Shown piece by piece: positions 42,779 to 50,883 of a stretch of 58,901 nucleotides of DNA. The DNA lies in assembly GCA_900320095.1 (NCBI GenBank), contig ONQZ01000006.1, forward strand, positions 1 through 58,901, in the 5' to 3' direction. The notes under the pieces were generated by a model. The model was not told the DNA's origin, ran no database searches, and saw only the letters and a list, made by a program, of their open reading frames with translations. Each line of letters opens with the position of its first letter. Position 1 is the stretch's first letter. Position numbers and translations under genes: made by a program. Source of the DNA: an uncultured Lentisphaerota bacterium (GTDB lineage: Bacteria > Verrucomicrobiota > Lentisphaeria > Victivallales > UBA1829).

Positions 42779-43576
42779 TTACGCCTGGTAGTAGCAGGCA
42801 ACGGTGACGTTGTCGTAGCCGCCGCGTTTCAGGGCGATGGCGATCAGCTCGCGCACGGCTTCCTGCGCGGAACGGATGCGGTTCATGACCTCGCGGATCT
42901 CCGGGTCGGAGGCGTGGCACATCAGGCCGTCGGAACACACGATAAACTTGTCGCCGTGCTTGCGGTCGAAGATATGGACCTCCGGGTCCAGGCGGCGCTG
43001 CTGTCCGATCGACTTGTAGATCACGTGCGACATCGGGTGGATCTTTGCATCTGCTTCCGTCATAGTGCCCTCGCGGACCCATTTCTGCACGAGCGAATGA
43101 TCCGCGGTGAGGAGTTCGATCCCGCCGTCGCGGAACCGGTACACGCGGCTGTCGCCGGCATGCGCGACCACGATCTGGTCCTGAAGCAGCGCGGCGGCGG
43201 CGACGGTCGTGCCCATGGGCGCGGAGAGCGTGCCCTGGTCGGCGTTGATGCCGTACACGGTCCGGTTGATGTCCTCCAGCGCGGTCCTGAAGAACTCGGC
43301 GGTCGCGTCCGCGCGCGGCATCAGCCTCGCGGTGAAGCGTTTCCACTGCGCCAGCAGGCTTTTCGCCGTGAACTGGCTGGCGAGCTCGCCGCCGCTGTTC
43401 CCGCCCACGCCGTCCGCCACGAAGAGCAGCGCGCAGCCGTTCCCGGAGTCGGCGAACGTGCCGAAGCTGTCCTCGTTGTGGTCGCGCTGGAACCCCGGAT
43501 GGGAGTCGGCGGCAACGCACGACGCGGAGGCCGGGAAAAGCTCGATGACCTGCGTCCTGGATGGCGAATCCAGCAT
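42779..43576 (-). CDS. PP2C-type serine/threonine protein phosphatase
   Basis: The 265-residue product has all main PP2C motifs: DHNEDSFG, LLFVADGVGGNSGGE, VVAHAGDSRVYRF, FIVCSDGLM and GGYDNVTVACYY, with the metal-binding aspartates intact. It would dephosphorylate Ser/Thr residues in the cytoplasm. No kinase gene is in the window. ATG 43576 has AGGA 9 bases upstream and is preferred; an in-frame ATG at 43603 would add nine residues but lacks a ribosome site. Confidence 0.92.
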   Translation of the reverse strand: MLDSPSRTQVIELFPASASCVAADSHPGFQRDHNEDSFGTFADSGNGCALLFVADGVGGNSGGELASQFTAKSLLAQWKRFTARLMPRADATAEFFRTALEDINRTVYGINADQGTLSAPMGTTVAAAALLQDQIVVAHAGDSRVYRFRDGGIELLTADHSLVQKWVREGTMTEADAKIHPMSHVIYKSIGQQRRLDPEVHIFDRKHGDKFIVCSDGLMCHASDPEIREVMNRIRSAQEAVRELIAIALKRGGYDNVTVACYYQA

Positions 43577-43647
43577 GGTCCCGTCCTGTTTGCGTGTTGA
43601 CATGTCGGTTCTGCGGTTGGAGGTTGGTTGAAGAAAGTATCGTTTCT

Positions 43648-43675
43648 AATGTATCACGTTTTCAGGGAAAAGCAA
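43648..43675 (-). promoter_or_regulatory. Promoter of the PP2C gene
   Basis: On the minus strand TTGCTT (43675-43670), 16 bases, TACATT (43653-43648). Confidence 0.6.
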
Positions 43676-43691
43676 GTGCATTTCGGGCAAA

Positions 43692-44789
43692 TCACGCCTT
43701 CGGAGCGCGTTTTCCGCGGTCGAAGATGAAGAAAAGCGAGCAGGACAGCGCCACGAGGAGCGTCACCATCGTGACCAGGATCGGGATCACGCCGCTCTCC
43801 GTGTCGGTGAACCCCATCGCGGTCATCATCTCGGCGCAGGCGATGTCGCGCGTGCCGGTGCCGCCGAAGGAGCCCGGGATCGCCGCGATCGTCTGGCTCA
43901 CGTTCGAGATCATGAGGCACGGCAGGAAATCCCGGTGCGGCGCGCCCTCGAAGCCGTTCGCCATCACCCACACGGGCAGGCTGAGCACGGGAAAGAAGAC
44001 GAGCGTGGTGGCGGCGATCCAGCCGAGCAGGAATTTCCAGCAGCGGCGGTACAGCGCCACGGCGTCGGCGGCGCGTTTGAACGTGTCTTTCGTGATGCGG
44101 TCGGCGATGTCGAGGAAGAACTTGAAGAACTTCACCTTGTACAGCAGGTCGCTGAAGAAGACGAAGATGACCACGCACAGCAGCGCGGCGCAAATGGCGC
44201 ACATCACCATCAGGCCGTGGCGCGATCCCTCCGGGAACCGCGCGATCGTGTCATGGCAGATCAGGCACGTCCCGAGCAGGGCAATCAGTAGAGCGCCGAG
44301 TCCGCACAGACGGTCCACGAAGATCGAAAACACCACATTGAACTTGCCGCCGGGGGGCGTCCGCGTGGCGAGGATGCCCGCCTTCACCACGTCGCCGCCG
44401 ACCGAGCCGCCCGGCAGGAACTGCGAGAAGAACATCCCTTGCATCTGGAGACTGAACGCCTCGCGGAAGGAGCATTTCACGCCCGCGGCGCGCAGGAGCG
44501 CGAACCAGCGGACGGCGGTCAGGGAGAGCTGGGTGTAGATGGCGAAAAACGCGGCGACGATGCACCACGGTTTCACGAGTTTGAAGTCCTGCCATTTGAT
44601 GTCGCGCGTGCAGATGATGTAGGTGAGAATGCCCGCGGAAACGCCGAACTTGAGGAGGAATTTCAGCGTCTTTTTCCAGGCGGGTTCCGGCTTTTTTCCC
44701 TCCGCGCCGGGCATGACGGTCTCAGCGGCGGCTGTTTCCGGCGCAACCGTGTTTTCCTTTTGAATATCCTGAGGCAAAGATTCGTTCAT
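43692..44789 (-). CDS. Lysylphosphatidylglycerol synthase TM-region (UPF0104) family membrane protein
   Basis: The 365-residue product has a polar Glu/Ala-rich N-terminus and about eight membrane helices. It holds the family segments FSLQMQGMFFSQFLPGGSVGGDVVKA (quoted as FFSQFLPGGSVGGDVVKA) and AAIPGSFGGTGTRDIACAEM. This domain is found in MprF-type flippases and as stand-alone proteins in lipid or glycolipid pathways. No aminoacyl-transferase domain is attached, so lipid flipping is the more likely role, not certain. It overlaps trmL by 4 bases and probably ends the secA operon. Confidence 0.85.
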   Translation of the reverse strand: MNESLPQDIQKENTVAPETAAAETVMPGAEGKKPEPAWKKTLKFLLKFGVSAGILTYIICTRDIKWQDFKLVKPWCIVAAFFAIYTQLSLTAVRWFALLRAAGVKCSFREAFSLQMQGMFFSQFLPGGSVGGDVVKAGILATRTPPGGKFNVVFSIFVDRLCGLGALLIALLGTCLICHDTIARFPEGSRHGLMVMCAICAALLCVVIFVFFSDLLYKVKFFKFFLDIADRITKDTFKRAADAVALYRRCWKFLLGWIAATTLVFFPVLSLPVWVMANGFEGAPHRDFLPCLMISNVSQTIAAIPGSFGGTGTRDIACAEMMTAMGFTDTESGVIPILVTMVTLLVALSCSLFFIFDRGKRAPKA

Positions 44790-45271
44790 GACAGTGTTCC
44801 TGTTCCCGGCAGGATCCGGCGCAGTCCCTCGTACACGGCGATCGCGGTCGAGTTGGCCAGATTCAGACTCCGGTTGAAGTTACCCGGCATGGGGATGGTA
44901 TAGAATTGAGGTGCATACGTGTCGTGCAGATACTGCGGCAGGCCCTTGCTCTCGCTGCCGAAGACGAGGAAGGAGCCGCGTTCGAACGGGCAGTCCCAGT
45001 AGCACTGTTTCGCCTTGGTCGAGAAGAAATACATCGGCGCTCCGGCGGCGGTCTTCAGCACGGATTCGAAATCCTCATGTATGACGCAGTCGACATGCCG
45101 CCAGTAGTCCATCCCGGCGCGTTTCAGGTGCGCGTCGTCGAACGAAAACGAGATGGGTTTCACCAGGTGCAGGCGGCATTCCGTGCAACAGGCGATGCGT
45201 CCGATGTTCCCCGTGTTCTGGGGGATCTCGGGCGCGTGCAGGACGATGTGAAACAGAGGATTGGAGGGCAT
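44786..45271 (-). CDS. trmL: tRNA (cytidine(34)-2'-O)-methyltransferase
   Basis: The 161-residue SPOUT methyltransferase has HIVLHAPEIPQNTGNIGRIA, LHLVKPISFSFDD, LVFGSESKGLP and the knot-forming IPMPGNFNRSLNLANSTAIA. TrmL modifies the wobble base of tRNA-Leu isoacceptors. ATG 45271 with GGAG about 11 bases upstream is preferred to an in-frame TTG at 45289 that would contain that ribosome site. It lies 22 bases after the Sel1 gene. Confidence 0.93.
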   Translation of the reverse strand: MPSNPLFHIVLHAPEIPQNTGNIGRIACCTECRLHLVKPISFSFDDAHLKRAGMDYWRHVDCVIHEDFESVLKTAAGAPMYFFSTKAKQCYWDCPFERGSFLVFGSESKGLPQYLHDTYAPQFYTIPMPGNFNRSLNLANSTAIAVYEGLRRILPGTGTLS

Positions 45272-45293
45272 GGGGAAAGGATACTCCAAAAAG

Positions 45294-46574
45294 TTATTGA
45301 CTCAGACGCCGCCGCGCTTCCACGTCGCCGTTCCGCGCCGCCTCGCGGTACAGCGCCAGCGCCTTTTCCAGGTCAACCTCGCAACCGGTCCCGTTCTCGT
45401 AGCACACGGCGAGCTGGCGCTGGGCGGGAGCGCTGCCTTTGGAGGCGGCACGGTTGAACCAGAAGAACGCGGCCTTGTCGTCCTTCGCGATCGGGCCGTC
45501 CTTTTTCAGGAAGAGCATGCCGAGTTCGTACTGGCAGGCGGGGTGTTCCAGTTGGGCACCGCGGGAGAAAAGTTCGGCGGCGAGTTCCAGGTCCTTATCC
45601 GTACCGATACCGTGGAGATTCCACGTGCCGAGACGATACAGCGCCTCCGGACAGTCCTCGGCGGCGGACCGCTTGATCCAGACGAGCGCTTCGTCCGAAC
45701 CTTTGCCCTCGACATCGCCCGCGGCGATCATGTCGCCGTATTTGAGCATGGCGGCGGGCAGTCCGGCCTTTGCGGCGCGTTCGTAGCACGAGACGGCCTT
45801 CTTCGGGTCGGCTTTCACGTTGATGCCGAACTCGTAGCAGTAGCCCATACGGGACAGCGCCTCCAGATTGCCTTTCTCGACCGCCTTTTCCAGCGCATCG
45901 ATCATCTTCTTGCCGTCCGGCACGGTGCCGAAACCGGAGAAATAGCAGTCGGCGAGCACACGCCAGGCGCGCGGGGGAGCGTCCGGGTCCTTCACGACCT
46001 TCGACACCAGTTCGAACGCCTTTTCCGCGTCCTTCGCGGACACGTCGGAGGGCCGGGCTATCAGGATGGCGGCGAGTTCGACCTGAGCGGGCACATACCC
46101 CCGGTCGGCGAGCGACTGGATCATCTTGCGTCCCCTTTCCGGGTCTCGGGCGGGAATATCGGAATCCTTGAACTTGGCACTCTCCTCGACGGTGCGGAAT
46201 TCCACGCCGTTCAGCAGAACCATGGCGTACTGATATTCGGCACGTTCGACCTTCTTTTCGGCAGCCTTGCGGTAGCATTCAGCGGCGGCGACGGGATCGC
46301 GGTCCACGCCGTGACCGTTTTCCAGACAGTACCCGTAGTTGTACATCGCCTCGGGAATCTCGTCGGCGGCCTTGCGGAACCAGTGCGCCGCGAGCACGGG
46401 ATTCGCTTTGCGCGTCTCCGTGCCGTAGAAATACTCGTTGCCGAGCGCGAACTCGGATTTCGGGTCGCCGAGCAGCGCCTTCTCGCGAAGCTCGTCCTCG
46501 GCGGCGGAAACGCGGGCGCAAAAAACGGCGGCGCACCCGATCAGGAGCAGACAGACTGTGTTGCGTCCGGTCAC
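45294..46574 (-). CDS. Secreted Sel1-repeat protein
   Basis: The 426-residue product has a signal peptide (VCLLLIGCAAVFCARVSAAE). About ten Sel1-like repeats of roughly 36 residues follow: AHWFRKAADEIPEAMYNYGY, AAECYRKAAEK, SCYERAAKAGLPAAMLKYGD and FWFNRAASKGSAPAQRQLAV. Such alpha-alpha solenoids act as protein-binding scaffolds in the periplasm or at the surface. The partner is unknown. GTG is the start, 18 bases after secA. It is co-oriented with secA and trmL. Confidence 0.88.
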   Translation of the reverse strand: MTGRNTVCLLLIGCAAVFCARVSAAEDELREKALLGDPKSEFALGNEYFYGTETRKANPVLAAHWFRKAADEIPEAMYNYGYCLENGHGVDRDPVAAAECYRKAAEKKVERAEYQYAMVLLNGVEFRTVEESAKFKDSDIPARDPERGRKMIQSLADRGYVPAQVELAAILIARPSDVSAKDAEKAFELVSKVVKDPDAPPRAWRVLADCYFSGFGTVPDGKKMIDALEKAVEKGNLEALSRMGYCYEFGINVKADPKKAVSCYERAAKAGLPAAMLKYGDMIAAGDVEGKGSDEALVWIKRSAAEDCPEALYRLGTWNLHGIGTDKDLELAAELFSRGAQLEHPACQYELGMLFLKKDGPIAKDDKAAFFWFNRAASKGSAPAQRQLAVCYENGTGCEVDLEKALALYREAARNGDVEARRRLSQ

Positions 46575-46592
46575 GATGCACCGCCTATGCGG

Positions 46593-49500
46593 TCACTTAC
46601 CGCAGCATTTTTTGAACTTCTTGCCGGATCCGCAGGGACACGGATCGTTCGGGCCGACCTTCTCGTCATCGCGCTGGTACGGAACGGCGGGTTCGGCAGG
46701 ACGCGGCGTTACGGATTCCGGTTCGGCGGCCTGCGGCGCAGCTGCGGCGTCGACCGGAGCCGGAACCTCGGCGGAAGCCGTCGTGGAACCGAGCTGGTCG
46801 ACGGTCTGGTGGCTGAGGATGTATTGACGTGCGGCCGGCACGAATCGCTCGAACGCCGCCAGGCTGGTGGCGGAACGGAAGATCTTTCCGATGATCTGCT
46901 GGTCGATGTCGTTCATGAGCTGTTCGAACAGGCGGAACGCCTCGCGTTTGTACTCGACCAGCGGGTCCTTCTGGGCGTAAGCGCGGAGCCCGATGCTGCC
47001 GCGGAGCTCGTCCATGCTGCGCAGGTGGTCCTGCCAGCGGGAGTCGATGGCGTCGAGCACGATCTGACGTTCAAGCCACTTCAGCGCGACCGGGTCCTCG
47101 AGGGAGACTTTCAGGTCGTACATATCGTGCACCTTCTTCAGGATGCGGTCGACCATCAGTTCGGCGGCGTTTTCGGCAGTCAGGTCCACGTCCAGGTCCT
47201 GTTCGAAGAACCCGAACGGGAAGGAGTAGTTCAGCCATGCCAGAAGCAGGTCGCGGTTGTAGGTGATCTTGGAGTCGCCCGTGGTCGCCGCAAATGCTTC
47301 TTCCACATGGCGGCCGACCTCGATCTCAATGATGTCGAAGATCGCCTGGCGGCTGTCCTCCTTGAACAGTGTGTCGTGGCGGAATCCGTAGATGACCTCG
47401 CGCTGCTTGTTCATCACGTCGTCGTATTCGAGCGTGCGCTTGCGGATGGAGAAATGGTGCTGCTCCACGCGGCGCTGGGCGGTCTCGATGGAACGGCTCA
47501 GGAGCGGATGCTGGAGCTCCTCGCCCTCCTCCATGCCGAACTTCTCCATGATCGTCACGATACGGTCGGAACCGAACAGGCGCATCAGGTTGTCCTCCAG
47601 CGACACGTAGAAATGCGACATGCCGGGGTCGCCCTGGCGTCCGCAGCGTCCGCGCAGCTGGCGGTCGATGCGGCGGGAGTCGTGGCGCGAACTGCCGAGG
47701 ACCAGCAGGCCGCCGAGCTCTTCCACGCCGGGTTCGAGCTTGATGTCGGTGCCGCGTCCCGCCATGTTGGTAGCGACCGTCACGGCCCCGCGGCGTCCGG
47801 CGAGCGCCACGATCTCGGATTCGCGGGCGTGGTTCTTCGCGTTCAGCACGTTGTGCGGGATGTTCTTCATGAGGAGCATGCGGCTGACCAGCTCGGAGTC
47901 CTCGACGGAGATGGTGCCGAGCAGGACGGGCTGTCCGCGCTTGTGCGCCGCCTCGGTCTCCGCCACGATCGCGCGGAATTTCTCGCGCTTGGTCTTGAAC
48001 ACCGTGTCGTTCACGTCCTTGCGGATGCACGGGCGGTTCGTGGGGATCACGACCACGTCGAGCTTGTAGATCTGATGGAACTCGGTGGCCTCGGTCTCGG
48101 CCGTACCGGTCATGCCGGCGAGCTTCTTGTACATGCGGAAATAGTTCTGGATGGTGATCGTGGCGAGCGTCTGCGTCTCGCTCTCGATCTTCACGTTTTC
48201 CTTCGCCTCGAGCGCCTGATGCAGGCCGTCGCTGAACCGGCGGCCCGGCAGGATGCGTCCGGTGTGCTCGTCCACGATCAGGACCTTGCCGTCCATGACG
48301 ACGTAGTCCACGTCCTTCTCAAAGAGGCAGTAGGCGCGAAGCAGCTGGGAGATGTTCTGGAGGCGTTCGCTCTTCTCGGCGAAGGCTTCCTGGAACGCCC
48401 GGTGGCGCTGCAGCTTGGTCTGGTAGTCCGTCTTCGGGTCGTTGTCGATGTCGTGCAGGGAGTTGAGCAGGTCCGGCAGCACGAACGCGTCGGGATCGTT
48501 CGGGGAGATCGTGTTGCGGCCGCGTTCCGTGAGGTCGGCCTCGTGCTGTTTCTCGTCCATGGAGAAATACAGGTCCTCCTGCACCTCCTGGAGCATGCCG
48601 CGGTTCTGGTCGCTGCGGACGAACGATTCGTAGCGTTCGAGCTTCTTGAGGATGTCGGCGTCCTCGAGAATGCGCGCGAGCATCTTGTGGCGGGGCATGC
48701 CGAACTTGACCTGCAGCAGCTTGCGGATCGCGCCGTCGAACTCCTCGTCGGTCGCCTTGCCCTCGTCGCGCCGGTCGATCACGTCCTTCGCCTCGCGCAG
48801 CAGGCGGTCGCACAGCGATTCCTGCTTGCGGTACAGCGCGGCCACGAACGGCTGGAGCTTGTCGAACTGGTGCGTGGAGACGTTCACGGGGCCGGAGATG
48901 ATGAGCGGTGTGCGCGCCTCGTCGATGAGGATGGAGTCGACTTCGTCGACGATCACGTAGTAGTAATCGCGCTGGACAAGCTGTTCCTTGCTGGTCGCCA
49001 TGCCCATGTCGCGGAGGTAGTCGAACCCGAACTCGCTGTTCGTGCCGTAGGTAATGTCGCAGGCGTACTGCGCCTTGCGCTGGGCGGAGTGCATGGAGTT
49101 CTGGATGCAGCCGACCGTGAGGCCGAGGAACTCGAACACGCGGCCGACCCACTGGGAGTCGCGGCGCGCGAGGTAGTCGTTCACGGTGACGAGCTGGCAG
49201 TTGTGGCCGGAAAGCGCGTTCAGGTACAGCGGCATGGTGGCGACGAGCGTCTTGCCTTCGCCGGTCGCCATTTCCGCGATCTTGCCCTGATGGAGCACGA
49301 TGCCGCCGATGATCTGCACGTCGAACGGGATCATGTCCCACACGAGCTCGTGGCCGCAGACCTCGTAGGTGCGCCCGACCATGCGGCGGCAGGCGTTCTT
49401 CACGACGGCGAACGCCTCGCACATCATGGAGTCGAGCGACTCGCCCTTTGCGTAGCGGTCCTTGAACTCCTGCGTTTTGGCTTTCAGCTGCTCGTCGGTG

Positions 49501-49613
49501 AGCGACCGGTACGATTCCTCCAGGGCGTTGATCTTCGCCACCAGGGGACGCAGCCGTTTCACGTCGCGTTCCGATTTGCTGCCGAATATCTTCTTAACGA
49601 TCGTAGCAAACAT
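46593..49613 (-). CDS. secA: Preprotein translocase ATPase SecA
   Basis: SecA drives unfolded preproteins through SecYEG. The 1006-residue product has Walker A EMATGEGKTLVA, the DEAD-type YVIVDEVDSILIDEARTPLI, YGTNSEFGFDYLRDMGM and the second-domain motif ATNMAGRGTDIKLEPGVEEL. The C-terminal zinc-binding tail is NDPCPCGSGKKFKKCCGK. It is longer than E. coli SecA (901), mainly by an insert around residues 270-390. ATG 49613 has a weak AAAGA site. It is the core of the operon zinc-ribbon-pyrE-secA-Sel1-trmL-flippase. Confidence 0.97.
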   Translation of the reverse strand: MFATIVKKIFGSKSERDVKRLRPLVAKINALEESYRSLTDEQLKAKTQEFKDRYAKGESLDSMMCEAFAVVKNACRRMVGRTYEVCGHELVWDMIPFDVQIIGGIVLHQGKIAEMATGEGKTLVATMPLYLNALSGHNCQLVTVNDYLARRDSQWVGRVFEFLGLTVGCIQNSMHSAQRKAQYACDITYGTNSEFGFDYLRDMGMATSKEQLVQRDYYYVIVDEVDSILIDEARTPLIISGPVNVSTHQFDKLQPFVAALYRKQESLCDRLLREAKDVIDRRDEGKATDEEFDGAIRKLLQVKFGMPRHKMLARILEDADILKKLERYESFVRSDQNRGMLQEVQEDLYFSMDEKQHEADLTERGRNTISPNDPDAFVLPDLLNSLHDIDNDPKTDYQTKLQRHRAFQEAFAEKSERLQNISQLLRAYCLFEKDVDYVVMDGKVLIVDEHTGRILPGRRFSDGLHQALEAKENVKIESETQTLATITIQNYFRMYKKLAGMTGTAETEATEFHQIYKLDVVVIPTNRPCIRKDVNDTVFKTKREKFRAIVAETEAAHKRGQPVLLGTISVEDSELVSRMLLMKNIPHNVLNAKNHARESEIVALAGRRGAVTVATNMAGRGTDIKLEPGVEELGGLLVLGSSRHDSRRIDRQLRGRCGRQGDPGMSHFYVSLEDNLMRLFGSDRIVTIMEKFGMEEGEELQHPLLSRSIETAQRRVEQHHFSIRKRTLEYDDVMNKQREVIYGFRHDTLFKEDSRQAIFDIIEIEVGRHVEEAFAATTGDSKITYNRDLLLAWLNYSFPFGFFEQDLDVDLTAENAAELMVDRILKKVHDMYDLKVSLEDPVALKWLERQIVLDAIDSRWQDHLRSMDELRGSIGLRAYAQKDPLVEYKREAFRLFEQLMNDIDQQIIGKIFRSATSLAAFERFVPAARQYILSHQTVDQLGSTTASAEVPAPVDAAAAPQAAEPESVTPRPAEPAVPYQRDDEKVGPNDPCPCGSGKKFKKCCGK

Positions 49614-49713
49614 GGATAGTCTTTCTGTGGTTCATCCGCCCGGCCGCCGCCTCGAAACGGGAAAAGGATCCCCTCTCATTCCGAGCAGCGGAGCGGAACG
49701 GTTTGATTCGGAT

Positions 49714-50292
49714 TCAGGATTTGCTGCCGGGGACGTCGATGGGCTGTCCGGCGCGGCACATGGGGCACTCCTCCGCCGTGTAGGTCGGGAGCGAGAGCTT
49801 CAGCAGGCTGAAGAACGGGATGCCGCCGAACGACGCCTTGCCGCCGCTGCGGTCCGTGATGACCGCCACCGCGACCGGATCGGCTCCGTGCGCGCGGACC
49901 AGATCGATCGTCTGTTGGACGCGACCGCCCTCGGTCACGACGTCCTCCGCCACGATGACCTTCTCGCCAGGCTTCAGTTGGAAACCGCGCTTCAGGACGA
50001 GCTGGTCGTTCTCCTTGTCGGCGAAGATGGATTCGATGTGGAGGGCGCGGGCGATCTCCTGCCCGACGAAGAGGCCGCCGACCGCCGGCGAAATGACGGT
50101 TTCGGCTTCGATCCCGGCGGCTTTGATGCGGGCGGCGAGTTCCTTGCAGAGCTCTTCCCCGACCCACGGTTTCTTGAAGACGAGCGCGGCCTGGAAGAAA
50201 CGGTTGCTGTGCTTCTTGCTGCGAAGCTGGAAATGTCCGGTCAGCAGTGCGCCGGCGGACTCGAATGCGGCGATGATTTCCTGGTCTGTCAT
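49714..50292 (-). CDS. pyrE: Orotate phosphoribosyltransferase
   Basis: PyrE makes OMP from orotate and PRPP in pyrimidine synthesis. The 192-residue product has HFQLRSKKHSNRFFQAALVF, VISPAVGGLFVGQEIAR, FADKENDQLVLKRGF and the PRPP-binding VIVAEDVVTEGGRVQQTI. The common DDV-T-GGS motif reads EDVVTEGG here. A CPMC pair near the C-terminus is notable. AAGGG lies 12 bases before the ATG. It begins 25 bases after the zinc-ribbon gene. Confidence 0.92.
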   Translation of the reverse strand: MTDQEIIAAFESAGALLTGHFQLRSKKHSNRFFQAALVFKKPWVGEELCKELAARIKAAGIEAETVISPAVGGLFVGQEIARALHIESIFADKENDQLVLKRGFQLKPGEKVIVAEDVVTEGGRVQQTIDLVRAHGADPVAVAVITDRSGGKASFGGIPFFSLLKLSLPTYTAEECPMCRAGQPIDVPGSKS

Positions 50293-50317
50293 GATGCGAT
50301 GTACCCTTTTTCGGTGA

Positions 50318-50710
50318 TTAACGGAAGGTGTCGGGGGAAGACGGCTGGATCCAGAGGTGGAAGTCGATGGACTTGCCGCCCACGTGGAGCGTGAGCATGG
50401 TGTTCAGGCGGGTGAGCAGCAGGGCGTAGGGGACCTTCACGCTGCCGCCGGGGACGTCGACGGAGACGCAGCAGTCGCCGAGGATGGGTTCGGCCTCGCG
50501 GACGACCTCGATCAGCTTCTGGAGCTTGCCGAACTTCGTGCGGAGTTCATGATCGAACACATAGGGCTTGTGGCACTTGGGGCAGAGCACCTGGATATTG
50601 CTTTCGGAGCAGTCCTGCAGGCTGAACTGCACGACGCCGTCGCAGCCTTCTTCGGCGCAGATAAAATCGACCTTTGCCTGGCCGTTCTTGCTGGTTTTGT
50701 CTTCCGGCAT
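50318..50710 (-). CDS. Small zinc-ribbon protein, unknown function
   Basis: The 130-residue product has Cys pairs CAEEGC near residue 18 and CPKCHKPYVF near residue 43, which can form a zinc ribbon. A helical segment (TKFGKLQKLIEVVREAEPIL) and a beta-rich end (GSVKVPYALLLTRLNTMLTL) follow. ATG 50710 has AAGGAA 6 bases upstream; the frame is open a further 63 bases that include the promoter end. It is the first gene of the secA operon. I do not recognise the family. Confidence 0.65.
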   Translation of the reverse strand: MPEDKTSKNGQAKVDFICAEEGCDGVVQFSLQDCSESNIQVLCPKCHKPYVFDHELRTKFGKLQKLIEVVREAEPILGDCCVSVDVPGGSVKVPYALLLTRLNTMLTLHVGGKSIDFHLWIQPSSPDTFR

Positions 50711-50763
50711 TTTGGATTCCTTGCGGTTGATTCGGGTGGGAGGGTTGAAATCTTTATTCTTAT

Positions 50764-50792
50764 AATATAGCACACTCTTTCACGGAATGAAA
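50764..50792 (-). promoter_or_regulatory. Promoter of the zinc-ribbon-pyrE-secA operon
   Basis: On the minus strand TTTCAT (50792-50787), 17 bases, TATATT (50769-50764), about 54 bases before the ATG. Confidence 0.6.
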
Positions 50793-50883
50793 GCTTTTTT
50801 TTCGGAAAAAGTGCATTTTTTAAAGCAAATTGCCGCGTCCGATAGGAATACCGGACACGGCTGTTTCAAAAGCGGAAGCCGGG

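Noticed and set aside
45261..49619. Very long plus-strand open frame (1452 codons)
   Set aside because: It lies antisense to secA and the Sel1 gene; GC-rich codon use leaves few stops on the opposite strand. No domain is recognisable.
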